The notes beneath the pieces were generated by a model. It saw only the letters and a list, made by a program, of their open reading frames with translations, was not told the origin of the DNA and ran no database searches. From Pleurostoma richardsiae (lineage: Eukaryota > Ascomycota > Sordariomycetes > Calosphaeriales > Pleurostomataceae), in assembly GCA_030052745.1 (NCBI GenBank), contig JANBVO010000022.1, forward strand, positions 372,001 through 436,000: 64,000 nt of DNA, written 5' to 3'. This document shows, piece after piece, positions 11,716 to 23,027 of this stretch. Both the position numbers and the translations under genes were made by a program. Each line of letters opens with the position of its first letter. The first letter of the stretch is position 1.

Positions 11716-13131
11716 GCGATGTGAGGCCGTATAACCGGGCCATTACGACCCGATTAATGCATGGGTACTGGAGTACCGGACACGCTCAGCTGTGGACCTT
11801 CGACGTTCATGGTGCTCATGCAACAATCTCGAGTTCCTAGATCCCTCGCACCCCAGGCCAGGCGTATCTCCGCCATGCGGGAAGATCACCTGCTACTTCC
11901 AGAGGGGTCCGATCCGCCACGCTGATAGCCCTTCCGGCTTCCGTGGACTCAACCTCCAGTGCAGCCTTTCGCTCTTGACCCCAATCTGCGGACGCTTTTC
12001 CCGTTCGAGAAGCTCCTCACGCACTTGGAAGCCTTCGAGAAACGTTGCGCGCAAAGATGTTGATGCTACTCAAGGTAGTCGGCAATGGGCGAGGGCCGGG
12101 GGGTGGGGCCTAGCGCGAGTAACAGTGCATTCATTGCCAGGGTCATGGAATGTGGCACCGAAGACGCGACTGCAGGGGCGCTCCCTGCTGAGGATCAGGC
12201 CGGTTTTCCCTCATCCTCCGCGGTGAGACCGTCATCGTCGTATCTGTTCTTACTCTCCACCTCCTCGTCCCTCTTCTCCTTTCCTTCTCCTTCTTCATCG
12301 TCTTCCTCATCTTCCTCATCTTCCTCATCTTCCTCGCCCTCTTCTCCCTCCAGGTATCTCCACCAGCGTCAAAACCTCCTCAAGCCTGTCCAGCATACAG
12401 TAGTCACCAGTCAGGTTGAGAAGGGCCTCGTTCTCTTAGTGCAACCGACGGCGTGCATGCGCATCATGCATCGCCAACCGGATCCGGCAGGCTTCAAAAT
12501 CTCCCGCCAGTCAGTAATTGCAGTTTCAGATCGGCAACCATGGCTTGATGAAGCTTGTTTGTCCTGTGCGTCCAATCTACATCATATCTCTCTTGCATCG
12601 GGTCTTCCCCAGACCTTCTTCATCCGTCCTTGGTGCGAGGACAACAACCGAGCTGCATGCATCAATCAGGACCAGCGCTGTAGCGAGTCCACTGAGTGGT
12701 GTTTCAATCAGGCACGCCGGGGGCTCCGGTGGCGAGATGTCTCAGTCGCGCCAGTTCAGAGTCTTTTCTACGCGTCTGCCCCCAACTGACGCGGCCCGGG
12801 CCGCCGAACCTGTGCGGCTTCGTCTGATGCACTTCGAGAGATAGAATCAGCACCTTCTAGGTTTGGAATGCGTCGTATCGTATATACGAGATGCGGATGG
12901 AGCATATCTCTCATCAGCCAACCATCCAGCACAGATCATGAGAGGTCGTTGGGATCGACCGAAGGAAGTTGCATTACATGTGAACGATACGCGTCACTTG
13001 GTCACATCTTTGGCCAATCTAACAGTACAAGCGCTTCATACCTGGAAGTCGTGATATCCCCCCCTTGAATTATCCTCCCCTATTTTTTTGTCTTTGAGAG
13101 CTTGTCTTCCAAACCAATCTAGTCCCGCCTA
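11716..13131. other. intergenic with possible decayed acidic coding remnant
   Basis: About 1.4 kb with no intact gene. On the minus strand, about 12280-12460 reads as coding-like text (LLNLTGDYCMLDRLEEVLTL, then a Glu/Asp run) but the two parts are in different frames and the upstream continuation has stops, so at most it is a remnant. A pyrimidine-rich microsatellite is annotated separately. Confidence 0.4.
12290..12350. repeat. pyrimidine microsatellite with 9-bp units
   Basis: Near-pure C/T tract with about three tandem copies of a 9-base unit (CTTCCTCAT) at about 12302-12334 and related triplets on both sides. On the minus strand it would encode Glu/Asp runs. Likely slippage-prone. Confidence 0.75.
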
Positions 13132-15533
13132 TCAATGGTGCCCGTTCGCCCCGTTCGAGCAACAGCTCCCGCCCCCGTTGGCAGGCGTGCCGTTCCCGAA
13201 CGCCAGCTTGCTCATCTTGTCCGCGGCGTCCACGACGCCCTTACCCTTGGCCAGGACCTGGCTGGGCGTGCTGCAGTAGCTGGGCGGCACGTTCATGACG
13301 GGGTTGTTGGAGAAGAAGTTGCGCGGCCGCAGCAGCAGCGTGATGGGCTCCACCGGCATGACGGGGAAGTCCTCGGGCGCCGGGAAGTGCGTCACGCCGA
13401 AGGTGTGCCAGAACACCACGTCCGTGTTGGAGATGCTGTCGCTGCCGTCGCCGATCCACTGCGGCAGGCCGAAGGACGGCTCGCCAGAGGTCTGCGGGAC
13501 GTGCCGGCCGGCCGGCCAAAGCTGGTCGTCGGAGTCTGTCGTCCAGGGTCAGTCATGAGTTCTGCAATATTGTCAAGGGGCTCAATTGGGCCAAAACTCA
13601 CACTTCGTCACATGCACGGCATGTCTCGCGAAGCCCGCCCGCTTCCACACCAGCCCATCCTTCTTGGGTAGCAGGCCGGGCACCTCCCTGCTGACGAGCT
13701 TGTAGCTGACCGGCTTCTTGCTGTACGGGTGCAGCTTGCCCTCGTTGCAGATGTCCCACGTCCGGGAGGTTGCCCCGTTGTAGTCGGTCATGGCCTGCCC
13801 CGAGGTCTCCAGCTTGGTGCGCTTGGCGTAGAACGCGTTGCCGTATTTGTTGTTGGGGCTGCCGACAGGCTCGTCGGACGGCACGGCGTCTACCATGAAG
13901 ACGCTGTTGTTGGGCCCGTCGATGTTAGGGTCAATGCGCAGGCAGAAGAGATGCTGGTGGTTGTGGGCGTTGACACCTGCGAGAAAAGAGAATGTTAGTA
14001 TTTTCTGCCGCGAGGATGTGCAGCCCTCAGGTGCACGTACCGGGATACACCTGGGTTCCCCATCCCTCGGTGTCCTCGTCGGGGTTCATGGCATAGGTAT
14101 TGAGGATGCCCGTCAGCTTGATCTCCGGCTGGATGGTTCCATCTTGCTGTATCTGCTGTCAGATGATCCTGCTGAACAAGGCGGGTGCCATGGGATATTC
14201 GGTAAGACCTACGTGGAAGACCCACTGGACCGCGTACTCGTAGTTTGCGGCAGTGAAGATCTGCTGGATGATGAGCTTCCTCGCCCGCGTGACGATCACC
14301 GACTCGTCTCTGAAGTCGGTGTGCTTGAAGAGGATGCCGTCGTCCTCCTCGTGGATGCAGATGGCGTTCTTGATGGTCCGGATCCCGCCGGCCCGAGTGG
14401 GGAAGATGGCGTCCAAGTAGTGGATCGAGCCCTTGCAGTCGCAGCCCAGCGACAGGCTGTTGGTCATGTAACCAGCGCCGTACTCGCCCAGGTCGAAGGC
14501 GTGCTTTCGGTGGTGGGGCGGCTCGGGATGTCCGCTGAAGGACAAGCGTCAGTAGACTGCGTCTATTTACGGCAGATGGTTCAGGGGCAGGTAAGACTTA
14601 CTAAGGGACAACCATCTCGGCCAGCGACAGTCTGTAGAAGATGGGGCGGACATTCCCCTTATCGTTGTACGTGATGTTGTTCAGGACGATACCCTCCCGG
14701 TAGTTGAAGCCGATGTGGAACTTCCACGCCTGCCACTCAATCTCCCGGCCCGTCATCTCAAAGGACACGCCCTCCGGCTGGGTGATGTTGATGGGCTTCA
14801 GGTCCGTCCGGTAGCCACCTGCCTTCTCGACGCCCGCGGGGTGGTAGTTGACGGGCGGAGTCCTGCTGAGCGGCCGCCGCACCTTGGGAATGTCGATGGC
14901 AATGATCTGCTTCTTATCGGCGTCGTAGATGGGGCAGAAGTCCAGCGGGTACTGGTACTGGCAGTCGTCGATGTCGGGCCGGTAGTACATGAGGGCCTGC
15001 TGCAGGCGCACGAGGTTGCCGTGCCGCTCGTCGTAGCCGATGGTCCAGGGGTCGCAGTAGACCTTGTCCATATCCTCCTTCGGGATGCCGCTAATCTCAC
15101 ACTGCTCGATGACCTTGGGGTCCGTCCGGCAGATGTGCTCGACCACCTGGAGCTCCTCCATCGTGATCTAGCTCGGCGAGTCAGCTCGTCTCGTTCTGGC
15201 ATGGCATCAGGAGTCTCTATCGGTATTGCTTACGATAGGCTGCACACCCTCAGTATGCTCCCACTTGATGATCTTCGTCTCCTTCAGGTCAACCAGCCCG
15301 TCATACACCTTTCCACCGGGGGCGATGGCCACAATGTCGGCGATGCGCGCGGGCCGCGGGGCAGTCGCCGGGTCGGCCAGCCAAGCGGTCATCTCGGCCT
15401 TGCGCGGCTCGTGCATTGAGACGACATTGAAGAAGAGCTCGCCATGAGCCTTCTTCACTGTCGCGATGGCCGCCTCGATCTCCTCCTGGGAGAGGGGATC
15501 CAAGGGGTAAGGAAGCGCCTCGACTGATGGCAT
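13132..15533 (-). CDS. copper-containing primary amine oxidase
   Basis: Oxidises primary amines to aldehydes with release of ammonia and hydrogen peroxide, using copper and a self-made topaquinone. Six exons: 15234-15533, 14602-15167, 14213-14534, 14041-14146, 13602-13976 and 13132-13535, giving 690 residues, the usual length. The topaquinone motif TAANYEYAVQW is present, with the precursor Tyr at about residue 387. The likely catalytic base Asp is in AFDLGEYGAG (about 303). Copper ligands are His438 and His440 in NAHNHQHLF and His606 in GVTHFPAPEDFPVMP. The VTKYSDDQLWPAGR segment bridges exons 5 and 6, confirming that junction. The C-terminus is SNGANGHH, not a peroxisomal SKL-type signal, and no signal peptide is seen, so location is open. 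A group of GATA sites upstream suggests nitrogen control. All key residues are intact. Confidence 0.96.
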
Positions 15534-17798
15534 CTTGATCTACCTGGGCAGTGCAGTGAATCGTTGCTTAGCCCCGATGTCAGAGACAATTCGGCACTGG
15601 CGGTCGATTTCTAGCTTTATCTGCCTTGGGCTGGACAGCGCAGATGCCGGCGACAAGCTTAGGAAGGGAGGACGAAGGTCTGTGAGCACACGGAAGTCTA
15701 CGGGATCAAACCTTGGGAGCTTCGAGGCAGTCCAGGGACCTAAATAGCAAAGCTGTCGTCTCCGATGCCCGAGCCAAGGCCGTTCTGCTCTGTGCACAAT
15801 CTGGCCAAATCGCGCATCGAATCGCGACGGACAACGAGGGCCCTATTAGCAATGCCATTTGCAACTCCGGCTCCGTCCACTGTTTGATAAGAGCTGGCCC
15901 CTTTCGGCGCCTCCTGCTCTCATCCGCTCCCCCTCCTCCGCTCCCCTTGCCCCTCCTCGAGATAAGCCTGCTCCGATCTCGTCGAGTCTATCTCCCGCGA
16001 TAAGCCCCGCATCCCGAAGGAGGGCGTTGCGCGGCCCGCCGCTCATTGGATGCTGGGCCTCTAGATCTCGCCTACCGGTGCGCCGGATATTCGCATACAC
16101 TTGCCGAAAGCGTGTCTAGGTCGGTTCCCGAGCTTCACTTGACACGCGCGCGGGGCTGGAGGCGGCGCGCCGAGGCGTCGATGGCTGCTATCGCTGGTAT
16201 AGGAAAGAAAGTCCAGGCGAGAGATTCTTATTATTGGGCTGGGCTCGTACGACATCTGACGATGCTCGTCGCCTCAACTGTCGCGAATGCTGTCTTGTTC
16301 AGGGTCTTGTCGGGGAACCTTTGCGGAGAGGGTCTCCGCCATCCGTTCTCGGCTTCTGTCAAAGACGCCGTCGACCAGCAGCCTAGCGCGGCAGTTCTCT
16401 GCCGCCAGTCGGTAAGAGTCATCCGCAGCAGTCTGGAGAGGACAATGTCAGTGCCCTGACTATCGTCCACGAAACATCGCGCCTCGCCTCGCCGGATAAA
16501 CGGCTCCTACTACTACAGCGAGTCTCGTATATCGCAAAATACAATCCACTTCTTGGTAAGGCGCAGCCGATTTTCAGGCTTGGCAAAGCCATGATTCCAT
16601 GGAAAGGTGTACGTTACGTTTTGGCTACTCACTTATTTTCATTCAAAGATAGGTGCTAAAGAGATATGGTCACATTTCGTAGCAGGTCATAGATAGCAGC
16701 AATACACTGCACACTTAACACAAAGAGTCGTCTCCAGAGCCTTCAAATAGAAACATAAGAATTAGAAGTAGATCTATGCAGTTGCAAGTCAAGAGCGACG
16801 CAGTCTACAACGCAAGGAGTTGAGAACAGTAGTACTGAATGATTTTCTAGGAGTGTCCGGGGTTGTATGCGTAGGGTTGTTTGTTTTGACATGGTGTTGA
16901 GGACAAGAGCCATTGTCCTGAACAGTCACGCGGCCTCGACAGGCTTGTCCAAGTCTCTTGAAACGGCACTTCACCTCGACTGGGTTACCAGCCTCACATC
17001 CGTCCTCGTACACAGGTACGTAGATGTAGCACATGCCCTCGTTGAAGGGTTGCCGAAATGGGGTTACATATTTGTCAAAGAGATGTGGCATGTCCGCATT
17101 GATATGAGGACGTGTCTAGATTATATGTACGTATGCGCTCCCCTTAGCAGGTCATTGTCCACTGAACAAATGAACAAGCAGCTGAACAAAGAGGGTAGTG
17201 TATCTTGTAATACCTCGAGCTAGGTCGTCGTGCAATGGCTACCAACCTTTTTCTCGTTCCAGCCGTCCAAATTACCCACGCTGTCCTCTAACAAACCAGT
17301 TCCAAGCTGAACTTAGCCTACGTGATGGAGACTTAGCACAGTAGCAATACCCTAACCAGTCACACATTTCACCTCTGAACACTTCTACAGAGTATCACGA
17401 ACTCGGCATAACATGAAAGTGTCGATAAACAACACTATATAGAAGACTCCGGCAAGGGAATGCGAAATACTCTCAACCGACTTTCCGCACCCTGAAACTG
17501 AGGCAGACGGAATACAGCCCTCACCTCTCCTTTGTAGTGGTTCAATACGTCAGTCGATGTCTTCCCGTCGGTTGCAGGAGTGGATTTACCGGGTCACTAG
17601 AAACTCGACACTGGCGGGTAGAGCCTCGATCCAGGTCGTGGATAAGCTTTATTTTGACATCCACACCGTAAGGCGCATGCACCATATAAGCTTACTAACT
17701 GCCCATGATTACCAGCCCTATTCAGACTCACACTCCAAACTTTCCTACCCACGTTTACACTATATCGACTTCTACCAAGTCTTGCTTCTCATACCCGA
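15534..17798. other. intergenic, promoter of amine oxidase and empty DNA
   Basis: About 2.3 kb. The left 500 bp is the amine oxidase promoter (see GATA cluster). From about 16500 to 17500 the DNA is more AT-rich and holds no recognisable coding frame. The last 200 bp may have been the promoter and 5' leader of the dead phosphoesterase gene that follows. Confidence 0.5.
15618..16004. promoter_or_regulatory. GATA-factor site cluster upstream of amine oxidase
   Basis: GATAAG occurs on the + strand at 15886-15891, 15961-15966 and 15999-16004, and GATA cores occur on the minus strand at 15618-15621 and 15989-15992. All lie 85-470 bp upstream of the amine oxidase ATG. HGATAR is the target of the fungal nitrogen regulators AreA/NIT2. 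Amine oxidases release ammonia from amines, so nitrogen derepression is plausible. Binding itself is inferred. Confidence 0.5.
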
Positions 17799-18690
17799 AT
17801 GAACAGAGTGATGGTGGCATCAACACCCTCGCCGTCGGTCCAAGTACAGGGGATCTCGGACCTCCGTCTCGAGGGTTTCCTGCAGTACTCTAGATTCACA
17901 ATTCTTGCCACCGCGCCGTTTCCGCTTCTGGTTGGTGACATCGGAAAAGTCGACGACTACGACGACCTTCCATGGGTTCCTCTGGGAGCTGCTGCCCAGA
18001 TACAACAGATCTTCCTCGTCTTAGGCAACCACGAGTTCTATGGACTCAACTACGACACAGGCATCCAGGAAGCCAGGAGACTTGAAGCAGACACAAAACT
18101 ATAGGGGAAGGTTACTCTACTGCACCGCACCCGCTGGGATGATCCAGACTCCAAGCTCACGATCCTCGGCTGCACTCTCTGGTCCTATATCCCCCCGGCG
18201 GCGTTCACACTGTAAGGGCAGGGATCAACGACCTCCAGTAGATCAGGGGCTGGCCGGTGGAAAAGCACAATGCCATGCACGCTGAAGAGGTCTCGCAGCT
18301 TCGCACGCAGGTCTGCCAGATCAAAGAGGAGAGCGACGGGGTGCAGAGGGACATCCTTGTGGCGACACACCATGACCCGACCCTTGAGGGTGTCTCGAGT
18401 CCAAAACATGGAGGCATCCCCCTGGCACCGGCTTTTCAACCGAGCTTCTCTCAGCTGATGTCTGCGAAGATTGCTGGGATGGTGTCGCCGCGTGGGTGTA
18501 CCGGCACACTCACTACTCGACGTGCTTCGTCCGCAATGGGATCAGGGTAATCTCTAACCAGCGAGGACACGTCCTCCCGGGTGATGCGTGGAGGAGCGTC
18601 GAAGTTAATGACATACCAGGAGCTCACGGTCTCGATCCAAGGATGGCTGTCGAGACGGCATCTGCGACTGGGGCCGCGATTTTGTAGCTG
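17799..18690 (+). pseudogene. calcineurin-like metallophosphoesterase, decayed
   Basis: Three successive reading frames together follow a fungal cytosolic metallophosphoesterase: ISDLRLEGF (family SDLHLE), LLVGDIGKVDDYDD, FLVLGNHEFYGLNYD, then LLHRTRWDDPDSKLTILGCT, then EKHNAMHAEEV, ILVATHHDPTLEG, and finally YRHTHYSTCFVRNGI followed by QRGHVLPGD. The order matches the enzyme, so this was one gene. It is broken by a stop at 18102-18104, another near 18210, a stop near 18240 and at least two frame changes (near 18210 and 18480-18500). Two metal-binding positions are also altered: the His of D-x-H reads Arg, and the Gly before the final HTH reads Arg. I therefore call it dead rather than intron-containing; no splice sites of the usual quality bridge the breaks. 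Confidence 0.75.
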
Positions 18691-20840
18691 TAGGTGCTCT
18701 GTGTACTGCCTAGGGTCATTGTTCAAAAGCCGCAGATGAGGATATTAAGACCCTTACCTCACTCATCAGCCAGATAGTGATGCGTTTCTTGTCGTCTAAG
18801 AGAGCCAAGAGGAAGGTACTTAAGTCAACATGGCGTCCCCCATTTCATAGAAAAGGGGGCATTTTAGGGAAAGCCGGTGGCATCTATTGAGACAAGTAAT
18901 GGGAATAACGGGGATGCTCCGATAGGCTAAAGGCAGAAGTGAAGATATAGCTGACAGCCGCTCGTTCGATGTTTATGCTGATCTGACACTGTATCATATG
19001 GATTACAGGCGTGTTTTTGAACTTTTGAAGATTGCAGTGACGTGACTACGTGCTTGAAGAGCGGATTGTTGGCCTGGACCGGATCGTCCTCTCCGCTTCA
19101 CAGCGCGGAACTCCGGAAGTACGCCGCGGCTTCCAGGCACAGCATCTCCCTCCCATCAATCTCGGCGGCTCCTCGTTTCAACTTTAATTGTGACCCGCTC
19201 TCGTCCCGCCACGGCCGGCTCATTGCCCACATTCCTCAAGCATCGGAGTGTTTTCTCCACGAGCGTCCGGCACGTGCTACTGAGCCAATAGTGAAGAGTC
19301 GACGAGAGAGTCTATGGGCTGGCTTGACTGAGACTAGAACTCGATCTCGGAAAAGAGAAGTCCTCCAGGCAATCATCATTAAACAGCGCTCCCTTGAATA
19401 GGCGGTCCGCGTCCAACGGCCAGTAGCCGCCCCTGAAATGTACTTCTGATAATGTTTCCTCAACCATTTGCGCTGTTTTGCGCTGAGCCAAGGGGTGCAT
19501 TACCCCACACGCTAGCTGGAGACGCGGAGAAGTGGCCCTATGATTTAAGCGTAAAAGTCTGTTGTGAGATCCGACTTGTTCCATAAAATTCTCGGCCAAG
19601 GAAAACGATGACACTACACAGTGACACCATTGTGCGAGGGCGAGGCGAGGGGGCAACTAGACAAGGATGATGCTTAGACGACCGCATCTGAGCATCTTCG
19701 ACATCTTCATGCCCTTGAGTTGCTTCCCTTCGTGAAAGATTGCATCCAATATTCCAGTGCCTGGAGGCCAGAGTGAAGTGCCGCGAGCAGGACGAATCTC
19801 ACCGTGCCGCCGAGAGCGCGACTGTCCTGTACGTGAAGCATGTGGCGGCTTGCAACTAAAGCATAGCAAGCCAAGTGCAGAATCTAACCGTGTCTCAGGC
19901 GCGCTGCCGCCTTCAAAACAGCAACGATACGGGCTTCTCCTGCGGGCGGCAGGGCTAACACTCGGGTGTGGAATGCTTGGCGGCTCGGTGGAAGAGGTGG
20001 GCTGAGGACGAGGCGAAATATAGGGCATGGCTAGTGGTATACGGTAAGAAACAAGCACCATGCCTGTACGAGAAGGCCCGCTCTGCCGCGTACTACCGCC
20101 TCCTAGTAGGTATTCAAGACGCATGCCAGCTTCTGCGCCTCGATGCTAACTGATCGGATATGGTAGCCGGCAGTGGGTACGGTAACCAAGCCATGACAGC
20201 CACAAACGGCACCGGGAGCGAGCTCTGCAGACTATGACGCTGTAACCCGCTCAAAGCAATCTCTTCGGCAGGAGGCATCATTCCATCTATCATAGCCGAA
20301 GCACTCGGCAACGCCAATGGCGCCCTCAGCCACTCCGCGGGTGCTAGAGAGGTCGGCTCCAGGTGTCAAAATGCACACTTCCCGACGGCATATGATTCTG
20401 GCCGAGTCAAGACGGCAGGAACGGCACTCCCGCTCTTCGCGCCTCTTCCCCTGAACCTCAGTCACTCCTTTGCCGCGCCCGAGGAATGCCACTCACTATG
20501 CACGCGAAGCACAGAGACGGGAAGCGTGGAGCAAGAGGGCGGCAGCTGCTGCGGGCAGACGCCGGGAATGGAGGCGGTTTCGTGAATCGGAAGAATGGAC
20601 ACCAGGAGTAAGTAAACACTGCGAGCCGCACAGTCTGAACGAGATCGCGCTCTCAGATCGCGGCGTTCGAGAAGCTTAAATACAACCCAATCGTCTCTAG
20701 TTGGGATCCGGTCCTTTCCTTCCAATCCATCAACCACATTCGTTCAGCTCCGTCCTTCACTAACTGTAGTCTAGCACGGGCATCTGCCCCTATCCACTCG
20801 TTACTTAATCACATTCATTTCTACCCTTGAGAAGGACAGG
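18691..20840. other. intergenic, no gene seen
   Basis: About 2.15 kb with only short unsupported open frames on both strands. The last 200 bp before the WSC gene is presumably its promoter; a TTAAATAC element near 20676 could serve as a TATA box. Confidence 0.55.
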
Positions 20841-23027
20841 ATGCGTTCCGCCGCCCTGCTCGCCCTGCCTGGCCTCGCCATGGCCGCCGGGCTTGAACCC
20901 CGCGTCACCGTGGGTGTCGGTGCGTCTGCCACCGTGTCAGCCGACCTCGGGGTGTCCACCATCCCTGTCGACCTCACTGTCGCCTCTCTCTTGAACGCCG
21001 TACTCGCGCCGATCGAGTCGGTGCTCTCTGTGTATGTACTTGCAAGGTGTTCCTCAGTATACACTGATCTTCTAACATCGCTATCCAGTATCCTCACCCC
21101 GCTGGCCAATGGCAACTCCACGGTCGACGCCGCCGTCAACATCCCGGGCCTTGGAAACCTGGTCCATGCGGTCGTGGAGCTCACTGTCGACCCAGACCTG
21201 GGTGACCTTCTGGACACACTGGGCCTGGACAAGAGACAGACGCCTACTGACTGCACTCTCGGCCTTCTCCTCGGTGGCCAGCCTATCCTTAACGTCTCTC
21301 TCCTGACCAACGGCGGAGAGCCCACAACCTTCACCAGCAGCAACGTCCCGGCCTCCGGCAGCACCCTTCTCACCGTCGTTGAGAACTGTGGTGGCACTCC
21401 CATCAACGTCCAGCTCGGCAGCATCCTTCTCATCGCCACCCCCATCTCTTCCACCACGTCCACCTCCTCCGACACCAGCACTGTGATCGACATCTCGACG
21501 ACCAGCACCGAGTTGACGAGCGCCACCACGACTGGCGCTTCCACAACCGGCGGAGCTGGCGCCGGATCCTCTAGCACTTCGGTGCCGGGCTCTGGAACCT
21601 CTACCACTGGTCCGGCCGGCGCTGAAACTTCCAGCACTGGGTCTTCCAGCACTGGAGCGACTAGCACTGGAGTGACCGAAACTGGTACCACTGGCACTGG
21701 CGCAACTGGCACTAGCACAACTGGCACCGGAGCCACTGGCACTGGGTCAACTGGAACTGGTGGTCCCGGATCCGGAGCCACTAGCACTGAATCTAGCAGC
21801 ACCTCGAGCACGTCGTCGTCTTCTGCCTCAGCCTCCGCCACCGGCCCCGCCTCCTCTGCGCCCGGCTTCCCCACGTCCGTAAATGGCTTCACCGTCTATG
21901 GCTGTGTCGGCTCCTCCGATAACTTCCCGACCTTCACTCTCGTTGGCACCAGCGCCGTGATGGACATTGAGCTGTGCACGACCCTCTGCTTGGGCCAGCC
22001 GTTCGCTGGTGCCCATGACACGTGAGTTTCGGTCCCTTATCTACATCCCTTCTGCAGAGCTAATATGATCCTCAGCGACTGCTATTGCGGTACCCAGATC
22101 GACGGCCGGCTCACTGCCAGGGTCTCCACCGCTCAGTGCGACATCCCCTGCCCCGGCGACAACACTGAGATCTGCGGTGGAGACCTGACCCTGGCTCGCC
22201 GCCAGATCGCCGACACCATCCTGCTCAGCGTCTACGTCAACCCCGTCGATCTCCCCGTCTCAGTCTCCACTGTCACTGCCGTTGAGACCGTCGTCGCCTC
22301 CGGCCCCTCCGGCGTCGTCACGTCCCTTGAGACCGTCACCACCACCGTCGGCGCCCTTCTCCCCACCGGTACCGGTGCCGGTGCCGGTACCAGCACCAGC
22401 GCCGTCGCCCCGCCTCCCCCCGCTCACTGCGACACCGGCTTCTGTGGCACCGGCTGGGTCTTCGCCGAGCACGCTGGCGCCGATTGCCACGGCGAGGTCG
22501 TCTTCGTTGTCGAGAACTGCACTTGCCACGGCGGCTGGGGCTATCAGCCCAAGACCTGCGACGACTCGTGCCCCAGCACCGTCTGGAAGCCCACCAAGTG
22601 CGTCGACGATCACTGCGCTGGTGAGGTTGTCTTCCAGCCCGAGGTCTGCCACACCTGCGCCGGCGGCGTCCAGTGGACCCAGGCCCCCAAGCAGCCTCCT
22701 GCTGAGTCCGGCAACACCACTTCCGTGCCTGGCGCCCCATCCCTGGGCGGTGGAGGCGGTGGTGGTGGCAGCGGCTCTGGCTCTGGCTCCGGCTCCGGCT
22801 CCGGTTCCGGTTCCGGCTCTGGTTCTGGCTCCGGCTCCGGCTCCGGCTCTGGTGGCAACCCCTCGGGTGTTGCCTCCGGCGGTGGATCCTGCAGCGGTGG
22901 CGATTGCGGCAGCAGCACCACCGGCGGCTCCGGCTCCGGCGTCGTCGTCGTTGCTGGGTCCAACCGCATCGCGGCTGGTTTCAGCACCCTGGCGGCCGCT
23001 CTTGCCCTTCTCATGGCTGTATTCTAA
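20841..23027 (+). CDS. WSC-domain GPI-anchored cell-wall protein
   Basis: Exons 20841-21031, 21089-22021 and 22076-23027, 691 residues. Signal peptide about 1-16 (MRSAALLALPGLAMAA). A first extracellular region of about 190 residues with few cysteines is followed by a Ser/Thr/Gly linker (about 195-325) built from TGTG- and STG-type repeats, heavily O-glycosylated if like its kin. A WSC domain (about 335-425; FTVYGCVGSSDN, ELCTTLCLGQPFAGAHDTDCYCG, CPGDNTEICGG) is split by intron 2 inside the domain, which supports the splice. A second Cys-rich block (about 500-595; CDTGFCGTGWVF, CTCHGGWGYQPKTC, CVDDHCAGEVVF) has pairs of cysteines and is not a domain I can name. A Gly-Ser minisatellite and a hydrophobic C-terminus (FSTLAAALALLMAVF) indicate a GPI anchor. 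WSC domains bind wall glucans or act in stress sensing; with no transmembrane tail this is likely structural. Intron 1 is 57 nt and open in frame. Confidence 0.88.
21590..21790 (+). repeat. coding Thr/Gly/Ser repeat region
   Basis: Degenerate tandem units of about 9-18 bases built around ACTGGCAC and ACTGG(A/C)GC encode TGTG and STG motifs in the stalk of the WSC protein. Copy number is likely to vary between strains. Confidence 0.7.
22743..22856 (+). repeat. hexanucleotide minisatellite encoding Gly-Ser run
   Basis: After a GGT/GGC stretch encoding eight glycines, about thirteen copies of a 6-base unit (GGCTCC or GGTTCT variants) encode an unbroken Ser-Gly run just before the GPI-anchor region. 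Synonymous variation among units suggests age, but the array is slippage-prone. Confidence 0.85.

Noticed and set aside
12085-12789. 234-codon + strand frame with a poly-Ser run
   Set aside because: The Ser run is only the microsatellite translated; the rest lacks bias or motifs.
20801-21892. 363-codon minus-strand frame with Pro/Val repeats
   Set aside because: Antisense shadow of the Ser/Thr/Gly stalk of the WSC protein.
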